Counted from the first letter of the stretch, positions 45,221 to 55,140 are shown. The stretch is 64,000 nt of DNA from Streptomyces atriruber (GCF_001418325.1 NZ_LIPN01000124.1:1-64000), one strand, 5' to 3'. The notes: generated by a model not told the origin, from the letters alone. Numbers and translations: made by a program.

Positions 45221-46348
45221 TTACCAGAGGGCGTCCTGCTCGGCTGACGGACTGGAAGGCTGAGGTGCCGCGGCCGGGCGCACTTGCGTCTTGGCGTTGA
45301 TGGCACGAGGTTCTGTCGTCACTGCGCCCGCGTCGCGGAGCTGCCGGACGGCGGCGATCACTTGGGCGGGCCGGTAGACGGTTTCCAAGAGGGCGTATCG
45401 CTTGAGTTCCGGGATTGTGCGTCCGTCGGGAGATCCGGAGATGAATTCGTGCAGGATCCGACGGAGCGGAGCGGTATCAGGCTCGAAGACGAGCTCGAGC
45501 ATCTGTTGTTGGGTGTCCCTGGGGTCGCGGTAGCGGACGCCGTAGGAAGGGTCCACCTTCCACATGGCGTCCTTCATCTTCTCCAGCCCCAGTTCGTGCC
45601 GGGTACCGAAGATCAGGTATAGCTTCCTGTTCCCCTCGTCGATCATTTCGAAGTACAGCGTGTGTGTGAAGCCGGCCTGGCGGAGTGTGGCTCGGTACTG
45701 CTCGCGCAGGAAGGTGAAATTGTGCGCGGAAGGCTGGTGGTATACGGCTTGCCACTCCTGGCTGCCGAAGGCTGCGTCCCCGAGTTGGCGGTGGCCGTCG
45801 TGGGTCTCGGCGAATCGCGTGAGAAAGGCGGGTTCAAAGGTCACCATCACTTCGGTGCTGGGGTGACGTCCCAACTCCTGCAGGAGGGAGAAAGGGATGT
45901 CGGGGCCGCCGAAACTGTCGATCAGGACGAACAGGGGTTTCCCTAACGTTCCGGTGTTCCGCAGCTTCTGCAGGAGAGCTGGATGGAAGTCTCCGTGACG
46001 TATGTCCACTGCCACTCGCTGGGCGATGCTGTCCGTCTGCCGGGAGCGGGCGAGTTCCATCTGGTGCTGTAATTCCTTGACGCGCCGTGCGTCTTCTTCC
46101 ATGAGGATCACACGCATGTGTTTCGGGAACCTGCGCAGAGCGTCGGCGAAGACCTCGTACGCGATGACGGGGGAGCCGGGCTCGCCCCGTTTGTAGACGC
46201 CGGCTCCCGCGAACCCTTCCGCGTAGCTGATCACGTCGTGCCGTGACAGCAGAATCGGCGCCCATGCCTTCAAGTACTGCTGCAGTAAGTCGTGTTTAGC
46301 CGCCGTGTGCGGATCACGTTCCCACACGGCTTCCTTCGGTACGGCCAC
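45221..46348 (-). CDS. tcmP: Three-Cys-motif partner protein (TcmP)
   Basis: 375 aa from GTG 46348 with GGGGGAG upstream. Family traits: the N-terminal WERDPHTAAKHDLLQQYLKA and WAPILLSRHDVISYAEGFAGAGVY, a methyltransferase-like Rossmann region (VFADALRRFPKHMRVILMEE), LFVLIDSFGGPDIP and a winged-helix-like tail. TcmP is defined by its constant pairing with the three-Cys radical-SAM-like protein DUF5131/Gp37-Gp68, which is indeed encoded 101 bp upstream on the same strand. The function of the pair is unknown. It was recognised from the pairing and overall pattern. Confidence 0.8.
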   Translation of the reverse strand: MAVPKEAVWERDPHTAAKHDLLQQYLKAWAPILLSRHDVISYAEGFAGAGVYKRGEPGSPVIAYEVFADALRRFPKHMRVILMEEDARRVKELQHQMELARSRQTDSIAQRVAVDIRHGDFHPALLQKLRNTGTLGKPLFVLIDSFGGPDIPFSLLQELGRHPSTEVMVTFEPAFLTRFAETHDGHRQLGDAAFGSQEWQAVYHQPSAHNFTFLREQYRATLRQAGFTHTLYFEMIDEGNRKLYLIFGTRHELGLEKMKDAMWKVDPSYGVRYRDPRDTQQQMLELVFEPDTAPLRRILHEFISGSPDGRTIPELKRYALLETVYRPAQVIAAVRQLRDAGAVTTEPRAINAKTQVRPAAAPQPSSPSAEQDALW

Positions 46349-46449
46349 GACCGCTCCCCCTTGCTTCCGCCGGCCCCGCCGGGGAGAGGGTCACACATCG
46401 TTGATATATGCCACCAGAGTGCGTACGGCGTGCTGCTGGACGTTGGCCG

Positions 46450-47205
46450 TTAATGAGCTGCCACAGGAAGGCGGGGAGGCATTTCGCCCCAGATCGCTCC
46501 ATCGAGTTCGCGACCCCCGGACTTCGGCGTGCGGCCCCCCCACTGTTTGAAGAAGAAGGGCACGTCGGCGCTGTTGCAGGCATCGCGGATGTCTACCAGC
46601 CACTCTTCCTGGACGGGGCGGTGGTGGGGCCCGGACTCCCCTCCGGCGATCACCCAGCCGATGCCGTCCAGGCGCAGGCCGGTCAGTGGGCCGAGGAGTG
46701 GTTCACAGGACAGGAAGCGCACGGCGGCGGGAACGTGTCGCAGGTCGGCGACGCGATCGAGGTGCTCCGCGCTTTCGACGGAGACGCCCATCCACAGGTT
46801 GGGCGGCCAGTCGAGTTCGCCGGCCACGCGTCGCAGTCTGCGGGCCCGTTTGGTGAGTAGCTGGTAGGTGTGCTGAGGCGTCTCGGTGATCACCTGGAAG
46901 ACCTGTCGAACGAAGTCCAGGGGGACCTTCGCGTGGAAGAGATCGCTCATGGAGTTGACGAAGACCATCCGCGGCGCTTTCCACTGACGGGGAACGGCCA
47001 GCGCGTCTGGATGCGGCGTGAGACCGAAACCTGGGCCGGATGTCCTGGGATCACCGTCCGCCTGGTACTTCGCGACCCCCATCGCCTTCAGGCGCCTGGA
47101 TAACGTCAGGGCGTAGCAGTTGTCGCACCCGGCAGAGATCCGGTCGCATCCTGTGGTGGGATTCCACGTCGCCTCAGTCCACTCGATGGTGCTGCGATCG
47201 CCCAT
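46450..47205 (-). CDS. DUF5131 / phage Gp37-Gp68 family three-Cys protein
   Basis: 251 aa from ATG 47205 (GGGAGGGG upstream decides this start). The N-terminal IEWTEATWNPTTGCDRISAG then CDNCYA carries the CX6CX2C triad, a variant of a radical-SAM cluster motif. Other family blocks are MVFVNSMSDLFHAKVP, TYQLLTKRARRLRR, NLWMGVSVES, RFLSCEPLLGPL, WVIAGGESGPHHRPV and VPFFFKQWGG. It is found in phages, plasmids and islands and partnered with TcmP, as here. The reaction is unknown; the HRP and KQWG motifs are diagnostic. Confidence 0.92.
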   Translation of the reverse strand: MGDRSTIEWTEATWNPTTGCDRISAGCDNCYALTLSRRLKAMGVAKYQADGDPRTSGPGFGLTPHPDALAVPRQWKAPRMVFVNSMSDLFHAKVPLDFVRQVFQVITETPQHTYQLLTKRARRLRRVAGELDWPPNLWMGVSVESAEHLDRVADLRHVPAAVRFLSCEPLLGPLTGLRLDGIGWVIAGGESGPHHRPVQEEWLVDIRDACNSADVPFFFKQWGGRTPKSGGRELDGAIWGEMPPRLPVAAH

Positions 47206-48139
47206 GGGTCCCCTCCCGTAGCGGGTGGACAAGAGCCATCAGCGCTTGTCCCGCCCGGCGCATCGACTGCGCTGCATAACGAGCGGCGTGCCGAACTGGC
47301 ACGCGATCGCCCCCATCCTTCACGTCGAACACGCGTGCTGAGAAGGGGGTCTTGGGATCGAGGTTCGATCTGGGGTTGAGCTCGGTCAACAGCGGTGTGC
47401 TCGACAGCCAGCTGTCCGCCTGGTTTCGACCGCGAGAAGTACCAGGCCCTCCGCGCAGGCCCGTCGACACAATACTTGTCCGCGCATGCGCTGTCGGTGC
47501 TGGAAGTCGCCGTCGAATAGCAGTCAGTCCCGGCTGGTGGGCCAGGCATGCGCAGGACCTCGCCCAGTACACCTCCATCATCCAGCAGTTCACACTGCTG
47601 CGCTTCCCACGGCACCGTGAGGGGGTCGACGGGCTCGGGCGGCGAGCCAGGGCGGTCAGGCATTGCCACAGGCCAGCGCGCAGAGGCAGGGTGAAGTCAT
47701 CGGGGGCAGCCACCGGACGGGGGCGATGTCTGAGGGGTAGGCCGTCGCGGGGCAAGGAAGACCTGCTGCTCCTCTTCGACGGTTGGTCGGCCGTGGCAGA
47801 GAAGTCGGTAGGAGAACGCTCTTCGGCTTGGTTGGGGTGTCCGATGGTCCGACGCCTCCGCGCGTATGCCTCGTCACGGGTGCCGTCAGCATCAGGCCCG
47901 GCGCGGATGGAGAGAGCGCCACTGGAAGCCCGCGCCGATCCAGGAGGGCGGGACGACGCCGTACGCTGTGCCGGGGGGGGCAAGAGGGACTCGTCTTCGA
48001 CGTCACCATGACCGAGGAAGCCACCCGCCACCGCGTCGCCCAACTCGCCGACCTTGTACGGACCGGGGCACGTCGCACTGGGCGCGCCGTGCCCCGACTC
48101 CGCATCAGCTCAGAACTCTTCAGCTCGGAACTCAGCGGC
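47206..48139. other. 930-bp stretch without an assignable gene
   Basis: Open frames on both strands lack domains and ribosome sites. A plus-strand run MTEEATRHRVAQLADLVRTG near 48008 looks coding but breaks off. Three 15-bp near-repeats (CAGCTCAGAACTCTT type, 48109-48153) overlap the end of the lipoprotein gene. The segment is probably decayed DNA. Confidence 0.4.
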
Positions 48140-48580
48140 TCAGAACTCCTCGTTGGTGACGAGGGCGTTGCCGAAGACGTCGTACACCGAGACGTAGCCC
48201 TCCTTGGAGTCCTTCCAGTCGTCGAAGGCCGCGGTGAGCGCGCGTGCGGTGGCCAGGGGCTCCTTGACCGGCGTTGTCCCACCGTTGATGTCGGTGGAGA
48301 TGTAGGCGTTGCCGGTTCTGTCGTCCCACTCGCCGATGACGCGCCGTACGCGGGACGCCGCCTTCTTCTGCTCCTGGGTGCCGTTGGCCTCGACCCACGC
48401 GCGGAAGTCGTCGGCGTTCTTCCTCGACTGCTTCTTGTCGGCGTCGGGCGGCAGGGTCTCCTGCTCGGTGGCGGTGCCCTGGGCCGTCGTGTCGGTCCAC
48501 TCGCAGCCACTCGTGAGGCCGATGGCGACGCACGCGCCAAGGGCGAGCGCCGCGGATCGGATCAGCCGGGGGTGCATCAT
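48140..48580 (-). CDS. Small secreted lipoprotein, unknown function
   Basis: 146 aa from ATG 48580 with GGAGGAGCGC upstream. A lipoprotein signal ends in LTSGC (Cys about 26), followed by a low-complexity linker and a compact domain (RVRRVIGEWDDRTGNAYIST, then PLATARALTAAFDDWKDSKE and GYVSVYDVFGNALVTNEEF). No family was recognised. It starts 13 bp downstream of the I36 inhibitor gene stop on the same strand, so the two are probably cotranscribed and both act outside the cell. Confidence 0.75.
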   Translation of the reverse strand: MMHPRLIRSAALALGACVAIGLTSGCEWTDTTAQGTATEQETLPPDADKKQSRKNADDFRAWVEANGTQEQKKAASRVRRVIGEWDDRTGNAYISTDINGGTTPVKEPLATARALTAAFDDWKDSKEGYVSVYDVFGNALVTNEEF

Positions 48581-48593
48581 GCGCTCCTCCCTC

Positions 48594-49316
48594 TCAGAAC
48601 TTGATCGCGTCGGCCTTGTCGTTCCAGTTACCACCGTAAGCGTAGGAAATCTTCTTGAAGTTCGGGTACCGGGTGTATCCGGCCCCGAGGAAGAGGTGCG
48701 GGTCGGGCATGCCGGAGCGGAAGTCGTACAGCTCCACACCGCGCTGGGGGCGGTTGACGTACGCGGAGGACGCCTTGTCCCGGAAGCTCGGGCTGTACTG
48801 GTCCAGGTGGCGGGTCTTTGCGGTGTCGTACGTCGGCCACTGCAGGCGACGGCCCTTGAAGTCCGCGTCCTGCCACAGGCACACCCAGCTCTTGGGGCAG
48901 TCCAGCCAGCTGCTGCGCAGGGCGGTGGCGGCCCGCGCCGTTTTCGGGGCGCTCTGGGCGGCTGCGCCCTCGCGCGCCTGCGGGGTCGGCGCGTGCTCGG
49001 CGAGGTAGGCGTCGGCCTCGGCCTGGTCGTCGAAGCACTCCATCGTGCCGTCCTGCGACACCTCGGCGCAGACCTGCGCGCCGCCGAGGTCGTCGGACCG
49101 GGAGTCGATCTTCTCCCCGTGGTAGTACATCTCGACCTTCGGCGCGTTCTCCACCTCCTGGTGGACCTGCGCCTCCTCTTCGGCGGTCGCGGTGCCGGAG
49201 ACGGCGCCGGGGACCTCGGGGAGGGAGCTGTCGGCGAAGGCCGGAGCGGCGGTGATGCCTGCGGTCGCGAGGGCGAGGGTGGCGGCGGCCATGGTGGTGC
49301 GGGCGCTGATGTGCAC
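48594..49316 (-). CDS. Secreted peptidase inhibitor family I36 (beta/gamma-crystallin-like) protein
   Basis: 240 aa from GTG 49316 (GGGGAAC seven bases upstream); ATG 49340 has no ribosome site. It has a Sec signal (about 1-27, APAFA), an acidic propeptide-like region (about 30-130), then a Cys-containing crystallin-like domain (SSWLDCPKSWVCLWQDADFK, GRRLQW, DKASSAYVNRPQRGVELYD). I36 proteins of Streptomyces (SMPI type) inhibit metalloproteases, and an M4 metalloprotease is encoded 41 kb away at 6742. It precedes the lipoprotein gene on the same strand. Confidence 0.82.
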   Translation of the reverse strand: MHISARTTMAAATLALATAGITAAPAFADSSLPEVPGAVSGTATAEEEAQVHQEVENAPKVEMYYHGEKIDSRSDDLGGAQVCAEVSQDGTMECFDDQAEADAYLAEHAPTPQAREGAAAQSAPKTARAATALRSSWLDCPKSWVCLWQDADFKGRRLQWPTYDTAKTRHLDQYSPSFRDKASSAYVNRPQRGVELYDFRSGMPDPHLFLGAGYTRYPNFKKISYAYGGNWNDKADAIKF

Positions 49317-49753
49317 GGGTGTTCCCCAGAAAGACGTCATGTTCGAGCGGACCCACGGAGTTCCGGGTTCTCCGGAGCGCGGATCCGATCAAGGAACGTA
49401 TTGCATGGAGTGTGCACCGATCTAGCGGATGAATCCGCTTAAAGCCGACAAGTTCTACCCACCCCATCTGTGGCGTTAAGCATGGTTGTACGGCGAGGGA
49501 TAACAGCCCCATCAAGATCGACTCACGGCGCGGTCAAGCACCTCGTGACCTGGCGTCACGTGGTGACGAGTCCTCATATGTCCCTCGTGGCGCCCGGTTT
49601 ACAGCCGCCCTTATCCACGCCTTACGATGATCAATCCCATTTCCCCCACACCTCACAGCTTGACCGGCAACGCACCGACAACACGGGAGAAAACCCGTAT
49701 CACGCCATTGGTGCGGCTTTGCCATGCGCCAACTGTGAGAGGAAGAGCATGAG

Positions 49754-52700
49754 TTGACATCGCACATACGGAGACCGGCACGCGCCGGGATCGCGGGCCT
49801 CGCCGCCGCCGCGGTCCTGGCCGGGCTGATCCAGACCGGCACGGCCCACGCCGCACCCGACGGCACGACCGTCGCCTCCCAGCCGAAGTCGGCAGCTGAC
49901 GGACCCGGTTCGGGTGCCGTCGCCGACCCCGACGAGAAGCTCGGCAAGGACTGGGACACCTCGAAGGACCGGGCCGTCACCGCCGCCGCCGACTCCGAGG
50001 GACTGCGCATTCTCGCCGCCGCGTCGGACGAGGCGTACGCGTGGAAGACCGCCGCCGTCCTCAACGAGCCCGGAATGCCCGCCGATTCGTGGATCGGCAA
50101 CCAGTGCGTCATGGACGACTCCCATGTCGCCGCCGTGTACGCGCCGCGCGCGTTCACCAACAAGCCGGACCTGATGCAGGGCGGCGCGTTCACCGCGATC
50201 GTGAACACGAGGACGGGGGACGTGACGAAGCTGCCGTTCACCGGCACCCTCGCCTACTTCGACCCGACCTGTAACACCACCACGCGCACCGCGGCCTTCA
50301 CCCAGTACCGCGACATGAACGACGTGTCGCAGGTGAAGACACAGGTGATCACGGTGGACACGGCGGGCAGGACCGTCGCCAAGACCGGTGAGCTGCGCGG
50401 CCAGGTGTCGTCGGCGGCGCCTGTGAAGGACGGTGTGGTCGCCGGTCTCGGCCGCGACCTCGTCCACGTCGACGGCAAGGGCAGGATCCGCAAGGTCGCC
50501 GAGGGCGACAGCGTTCCCTTCGACATCCGCCCCATGGGCGGCGACCGCGTCGGCTTCGTGGACCGCAAGGGCACGAAGACGGCGCAGGCGAAGGTGTACG
50601 ACGGGCACGGCGAGCCCCGCACGATCGCCACCGGACGCCTCGGCGAACTGGGCCTCGAAACCGGCGCGCGGGGCCGCACGTTCCTGACCGGCGAGGCCAA
50701 GGACGTACGGCTGCGGGACAGCGGGGTCACTCGGGTCGACGCGCCCGCCGACACCGACCTCTCCTCGCACGGCCGGCTCGCCGTCGCGCCCGTCCTCACC
50801 CCCGGCGTCCGCGCCGGACTGACCCGCATCAAGGGGGCGGGCAAGGGCTTCGACAAGGCGAACGAGCCCGAGGCGGGCGTGCGTTCGCGCTCCGGCCAGG
50901 CCCCGGGCACCGCGGACGACGAGACCACCATCACCGTGACGTCGACCGCGACGACCACCGGCGAGGAGGTCGAGCAGCGGGTCGAGTCGGCGCGGCCGCG
51001 CACCACCGCGGGTCTCTCTCCCGCCCTGACCGGCGACAACAAGCCGCGCACGCTGACCCGCGCCTCGGCCGTCAAGACCGCGGCCGCGTCCGCGCCCGTC
51101 TCGCACGATCCCGTCGACACCGACCGCTGGTGCTCCGTCTCGCGCAACGACATGAGTGCCCAGGCGTTGCAGCCGACGCCGAACCAGGTGGAGTGGGCGG
51201 TGGACATGGCCGTACGCGGTGAGCTGCGCGCCAAGTGGATCCGTCAGGGCGACTACCGGGGCCAGGCGGGGCTCGGTACGATCGACCCGCAGGGCCTGTT
51301 CCCGCTGCCGAAGCTGAACGGGGGCGGCCGGATCCCGGCGAGCGTGCTCCTCGGCATCCTGGCGCAGGAGTCCAACCTGTGGCAGGCCGAGTCCGGCGCG
51401 ATCCCCGGCCAGATGGGCAATCCGCTGGCCGCCGTGGACGGCTACTACGGCCACAAGGCGAAGGACACGCTCCTCGGCTACTGGCGCATCAACTGGGACA
51501 AGTCCGACTGCGGTTACGGCGTCGGCCAGGTCACCGACGGCATGCGCCTGAAGGGGCACGAGAAGAAGGACGAGACGAGCCTCGACCCGAAGCTGCAGAA
51601 GGTCATCGCGGTCGACTACGCGACCAACATCGCCGCCTCCATGAAGATCCTCGCCGACAAGTGGAACGAGGTGCACAAGGACGGGCAGAAGATCACGGTC
51701 AACAACGACGATCCGTCCCGCATGGAGAACTGGTTCACCGCCGCCTGGAACTACAACCTCGGCTTCAACCCCAAGTCGGAGTCGGGCAAGAACGGCGGAC
51801 ACTGGGGCCTCGGCTGGTACAACAACCCGGCCAACCCCATGTACAAGAAGGGTGCCTGGGACCACCCGTTCATGGATGTCAGCCTCAACGCGAACAACAT
51901 CCGTGACGCGGCGCACCCGCAGGACTGGCCGTACGAGGAGAAGGTGATGGGCTGGTCCGCCTGGTCCATCGACACCGGCTTCTCCTACGGCACGGACGGC
52001 AAGCAGGACTGGAAGGGCGAGTCCGGCTTCAACACCGCCGGGTTCCGTCCCGCGTGGTGGGCGAGCATCGCCGACCGGTCCCGTGTCAGCCCGCCGCTGG
52101 ACACGTTCTGCAACAAGAAGAACAACTGCGACCCGGCCAACCCGGTCGACTGCCCGGACGAGGCCTGCTACCGGCAGTTCTGGTGGACGCAGGAGAAGGC
52201 GGAATGGAAGCCCGACTGCGACCAGACGTGCGGGCACGAGAGCATCAAGTACGCCACGCTGCGCTCCGAGCCGGGCCGCGGCTACCGGCTGAAGAACGGC
52301 GATCCGGTGTGCGGGGGCGCCCCCGCGGGTTCCGACGTCGTCGCCTCCGTACCCAACGGAACGCCGACCTGGTCCACGTGCGGCAAGGCGTCCTCGACGG
52401 GCTCGTTCCGGTTCACCTTCCATCCTGACTGGGACAAGCATTACGAGGCGAAGGCCGATCTGCACTCCATCGGCGGCGGCCACGGCGGCCACTTCTGGTA
52501 CACCCACACCCGTAACGAGGACCACCTCGGCGGCGACGGCAACCGGATGACGATCGAGGGCGAGTGGACGGCGGGCAAGAAGTACGACCTCGCCGCCGTC
52601 TACGCCTACGTCCCCGACACCGGGGCGCAGACCAGGCACGCGACGTACGTCGTCAGCGGCGCGTCCGGCGGCCCCTACGAGCGGGTCGTCGACCAGAACG

Positions 52701-54193
52701 CGAACAACGGCAAGTGGGTGCCGCTGGGCGCCTACAAGTTCACGGGCACGCCGAAGGTGAAGCTCACGAACTACACGAAGACAGGCACCGCCGACCGCGA
52801 CATCGCCTGGAACTCCGTGGCGTTCAAGCCGATCAAGGGCAAGTTCGTGCACCGCTCGCTGACCGCCGCGGCGATCTTCGACCCGAACCAGGAGCTGAAC
52901 TCCAACTGGCCGGTGTCGACCGAGATCAACTCGCCCGTGCAGTCGATGAAGGCGCTCTACGACTGGGGTCTCGGCCTCGCCGACCACGGTCCGCTGTGGA
53001 ACAACCCGGAGGGCGCCGACGCCGTCGGCATGTCCTCCAAGGCGCGCTGCCCTTCGGCGAAGGCCGTCGGCGAGTGCACGGGCCAGAAGACGTGGGACGC
53101 GGCCGACAAGTGGGCCAAGGAGATCAAGGCGGGCGGCTGGAAGCCGCGCGCCGACGGCTCCGCCCCCGCGCACTCCATCCCGCGCTGGATGGCCATGTCC
53201 AACGAGCGGCCCGACCCGGCCGCGCCCGCGTCCAAGGCGTACGCGGACCCGAACAGCTACAAGATCAAGTCTGATGTGAACGTGACGTTCGTGGTCGGTG
53301 AGGACGGGAAGATCGTCGACGGCAGCGTGGGGTCCGACTACCGCGCCCGCGTCGGCAACGCCCACCTGCCGCACTTCGTCACGGACATCATGCAGGCGAT
53401 CGAGGCGGACTACGGCATCCCGGCGCCGGACATCGACTACACCACGCAGGACGCGCTCGAGTACGGCAACGTCCACACGTCCCACCCCTACAAGGACGGT
53501 GACACCCCTGGTCAGGCGTACTTCCCGCACTTCCGCGGCGCACGTCTGGACGACGCCAAGCAGTGCGTCGACTTCCGCGGGGTCGGCGGCGGTGTGCACG
53601 GCTACCGGGCGATGATCGGCCACAAGTCCGTCAACGACAACGTCAAGGCGTGGGTGGACCAGGTCAACAACGACCTGGAGACCAACCACACCGTGCGGCG
53701 GTTCGCCGGGGACGTCTACTCGATGTTCTTCAAGAACACCGGGAAGTGGAACAACAACATGTTCGGCTCCATGATCGGCAACGCTCCGCCGATCTGGCAG
53801 GACATCGCCGCGGCCTTCTGCGCCGACGGCTCCGTGAAGCCGACTCACCTGCAGAAGAACAAGGACGCCAACCCGTCCGACGGCATCGTCTTCCAGTCGT
53901 ACATGCCGGACCTCTATCTGTACGTGGACGACCGGCTGACCGACAACCTCGGCCGGAAGTCGAACCACCGCATCAGCGGCGGCGACTGGCGGAACTTCTC
54001 CAACTTCCCCGCCACCGCGCCGAACGGCAACGCCTTCGCCTCCTGCTCCGCCTACCACCGGGGCAGCGGCGGCAATCCGTGGGGCGTGGACGCCCCCGTT
54101 CCGCTCCTTGGGGACGGGCCGGGGAACCGTCCCGGCAGTGTGGTGCACTGTGACGAGCCGGCGAACAAGTTCACCGAGAACCTCACCCGGTGA
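49754..54193 (+). CDS. Very large secreted protein with lysozyme-fold and golvesin-like domains
   Basis: 1479 aa from TTG 49754, the first usable start after GAGAGGAAG. A Sec signal (1-34, TAHA) is followed by about 400 residues of beta-propeller-like sequence (about 95-330), a linker, then a lytic-transglycosylase/lysozyme-like module (about 520-760) with RIPASVLLGILAQESNLWQA (catalytic Glu candidate) and DCGYGVGQVTDGM. Next is a Cys-rich segment and a golvesin-type beta-sandwich (about 880-1030, ATYVVSGASGGPYERVVDQN). The last about 450 residues are unassigned. It is probably a cell-wall- or spore-associated exoprotein. Its length makes it the largest gene of the window. A large antisense open frame here is a codon-bias artefact. 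Confidence 0.82.
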   Translation: MTSHIRRPARAGIAGLAAAAVLAGLIQTGTAHAAPDGTTVASQPKSAADGPGSGAVADPDEKLGKDWDTSKDRAVTAAADSEGLRILAAASDEAYAWKTAAVLNEPGMPADSWIGNQCVMDDSHVAAVYAPRAFTNKPDLMQGGAFTAIVNTRTGDVTKLPFTGTLAYFDPTCNTTTRTAAFTQYRDMNDVSQVKTQVITVDTAGRTVAKTGELRGQVSSAAPVKDGVVAGLGRDLVHVDGKGRIRKVAEGDSVPFDIRPMGGDRVGFVDRKGTKTAQAKVYDGHGEPRTIATGRLGELGLETGARGRTFLTGEAKDVRLRDSGVTRVDAPADTDLSSHGRLAVAPVLTPGVRAGLTRIKGAGKGFDKANEPEAGVRSRSGQAPGTADDETTITVTSTATTTGEEVEQRVESARPRTTAGLSPALTGDNKPRTLTRASAVKTAAASAPVSHDPVDTDRWCSVSRNDMSAQALQPTPNQVEWAVDMAVRGELRAKWIRQGDYRGQAGLGTIDPQGLFPLPKLNGGGRIPASVLLGILAQESNLWQAESGAIPGQMGNPLAAVDGYYGHKAKDTLLGYWRINWDKSDCGYGVGQVTDGMRLKGHEKKDETSLDPKLQKVIAVDYATNIAASMKILADKWNEVHKDGQKITVNNDDPSRMENWFTAAWNYNLGFNPKSESGKNGGHWGLGWYNNPANPMYKKGAWDHPFMDVSLNANNIRDAAHPQDWPYEEKVMGWSAWSIDTGFSYGTDGKQDWKGESGFNTAGFRPAWWASIADRSRVSPPLDTFCNKKNNCDPANPVDCPDEACYRQFWWTQEKAEWKPDCDQTCGHESIKYATLRSEPGRGYRLKNGDPVCGGAPAGSDVVASVPNGTPTWSTCGKASSTGSFRFTFHPDWDKHYEAKADLHSIGGGHGGHFWYTHTRNEDHLGGDGNRMTIEGEWTAGKKYDLAAVYAYVPDTGAQTRHATYVVSGASGGPYERVVDQNANNGKWVPLGAYKFTGTPKVKLTNYTKTGTADRDIAWNSVAFKPIKGKFVHRSLTAAAIFDPNQELNSNWPVSTEINSPVQSMKALYDWGLGLADHGPLWNNPEGADAVGMSSKARCPSAKAVGECTGQKTWDAADKWAKEIKAGGWKPRADGSAPAHSIPRWMAMSNERPDPAAPASKAYADPNSYKIKSDVNVTFVVGEDGKIVDGSVGSDYRARVGNAHLPHFVTDIMQAIEADYGIPAPDIDYTTQDALEYGNVHTSHPYKDGDTPGQAYFPHFRGARLDDAKQCVDFRGVGGGVHGYRAMIGHKSVNDNVKAWVDQVNNDLETNHTVRRFAGDVYSMFFKNTGKWNNNMFGSMIGNAPPIWQDIAAAFCADGSVKPTHLQKNKDANPSDGIVFQSYMPDLYLYVDDRLTDNLGRKSNHRISGGDWRNFSNFPATAPNGNAFASCSAYHRGSGGNPWGVDAPVPLLGDGPGNRPGSVVHCDEPANKFTENLTR

Positions 54194-54310
54194 CCCGGAG
54201 TGGGTGAGTGAGCGTATGACCGCCGACTGATCCGATGCACGAAGAGAGGGGACGGACCGGCCCGCACCGGCCGGCCCGTCCCCCCTCCGCACGTCTAGGG
54301 AGAAATCCTC

Positions 54311-54499
54311 ATGGGCTTTCTGTACTTGGCCTTCTTCGCCGCGTTCCTCTACCTGGTGCCCGTGGCCCTGCTCTGCAGGAAGGTCGCGATCAAGACAACG
54401 GCGAAGATGGGCTGGACCATGGCGTTCCTGCTGATCGTCTTCCCCGTCGTCCTGCTGGTCATCGGCGGCGTGGTGGACGCCAAGGGAGCCGCGTCGTAG
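54311..54499 (+). CDS. Small two-helix membrane protein
   Basis: 62 aa from ATG 54311 with AGGGAG upstream. Two hydrophobic helices (YLAFFAAFLYLVPVALLC and WTMAFLLIVFPVVLLVIGGV) are separated by a basic loop. No family recognised. It lies 117 bp after the large exoprotein gene and may be cotranscribed. Confidence 0.7.
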   Translation: MGFLYLAFFAAFLYLVPVALLCRKVAIKTTAKMGWTMAFLLIVFPVVLLVIGGVVDAKGAAS

Positions 54500-54557
54500 G
54501 CATCTGCCGCATCGCGCACAGAGGGAGCACGGCATGCGCATTCCTGGCCCCGAACCG

Positions 54558-55140
54558 AGGGTGGACGAAACTGTGCCGCCGGAGAAGGCCGCAGCCTTGA
54601 AGGATATGCCGCCGCCGGAGAACGTCGCGTTGCGGAAAGTGACGTTGCCATCGGAAAAGGTAGCCCCAAGGAAGCTGCACACACTGCCGGAGAACTTCGC
54701 GAAGTCGAAGGTAACCGTGCCACCGGAGAACACCGCTGCAGTGAAGTCGCCGCCGTCGAAGGTAGCTCCGGTGAAATCGAGGTCGTATCCACACCAGGTG
54801 GTGGGCGGAACGGGCTGGAGGAGATGGTCGCGGATGGTTCTGATGATGGTGAGGTGGACTTCCCGCTCGCCGGTCCTAAACCCTGCCGCGTTGGGGGCGG
54901 GTTCGTAGGGCATGCGCAGGTAGGCGCAGAGGACGTCGATGCAGACCTGGCGTTGTTCGGGCCAGTCGTCGGCCAGGCGTGCCATGGCGTAGACCCCGGG
55001 CGAGGCGAACCGCAGCCTGGTCGTGACCCAGCTGCTCTGCGGCAGTGGTGTAGCGCTCAGCAAGCTGGGTGGCGTCCGCGCGGTGGGAGGCCCCCTCGTC
55101 GTGAAGCTGCCCGCCGTACAGTGCGGCCCCCGAGGCACCG
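54558..55140 (-). pseudogene. Pentapeptide repeat protein gene, frameshifted and truncated
   Basis: The minus strand reads ATQLAERYTTAAEQLGHDQA and AVRLA. After a one-base insertion near 54998 it gives GVYAMARLADDWPEQRQVCI, DVLCAYLRMPYEP, then pentapeptide repeats (DFTGATFDGGDFTAAVFSGG, ATFSDGNVTFRNATFSGG) up to about 54560, where it fuses to unrelated sequence. The N-terminal part is the helical segment that precedes the repeats in Streptomyces proteins of this family. The C-terminal repeats and stop are lost. Confidence 0.75.

Noticed and set aside
48109-48153. Three 15-bp near-repeats as a CRISPR-like or attachment element
   Set aside because: They are short, adjacent without spacers and partly coding; most likely local slippage.
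49700-55138. Very long minus-strand open frame opposite the large exoprotein gene
   Set aside because: It is an artefact of high GC third-position bias on the opposite strand. Only its first ~190 codons (54558-55138) are real, as the pentapeptide repeat relic; the rest is antisense to a gene with signal peptide and domains.
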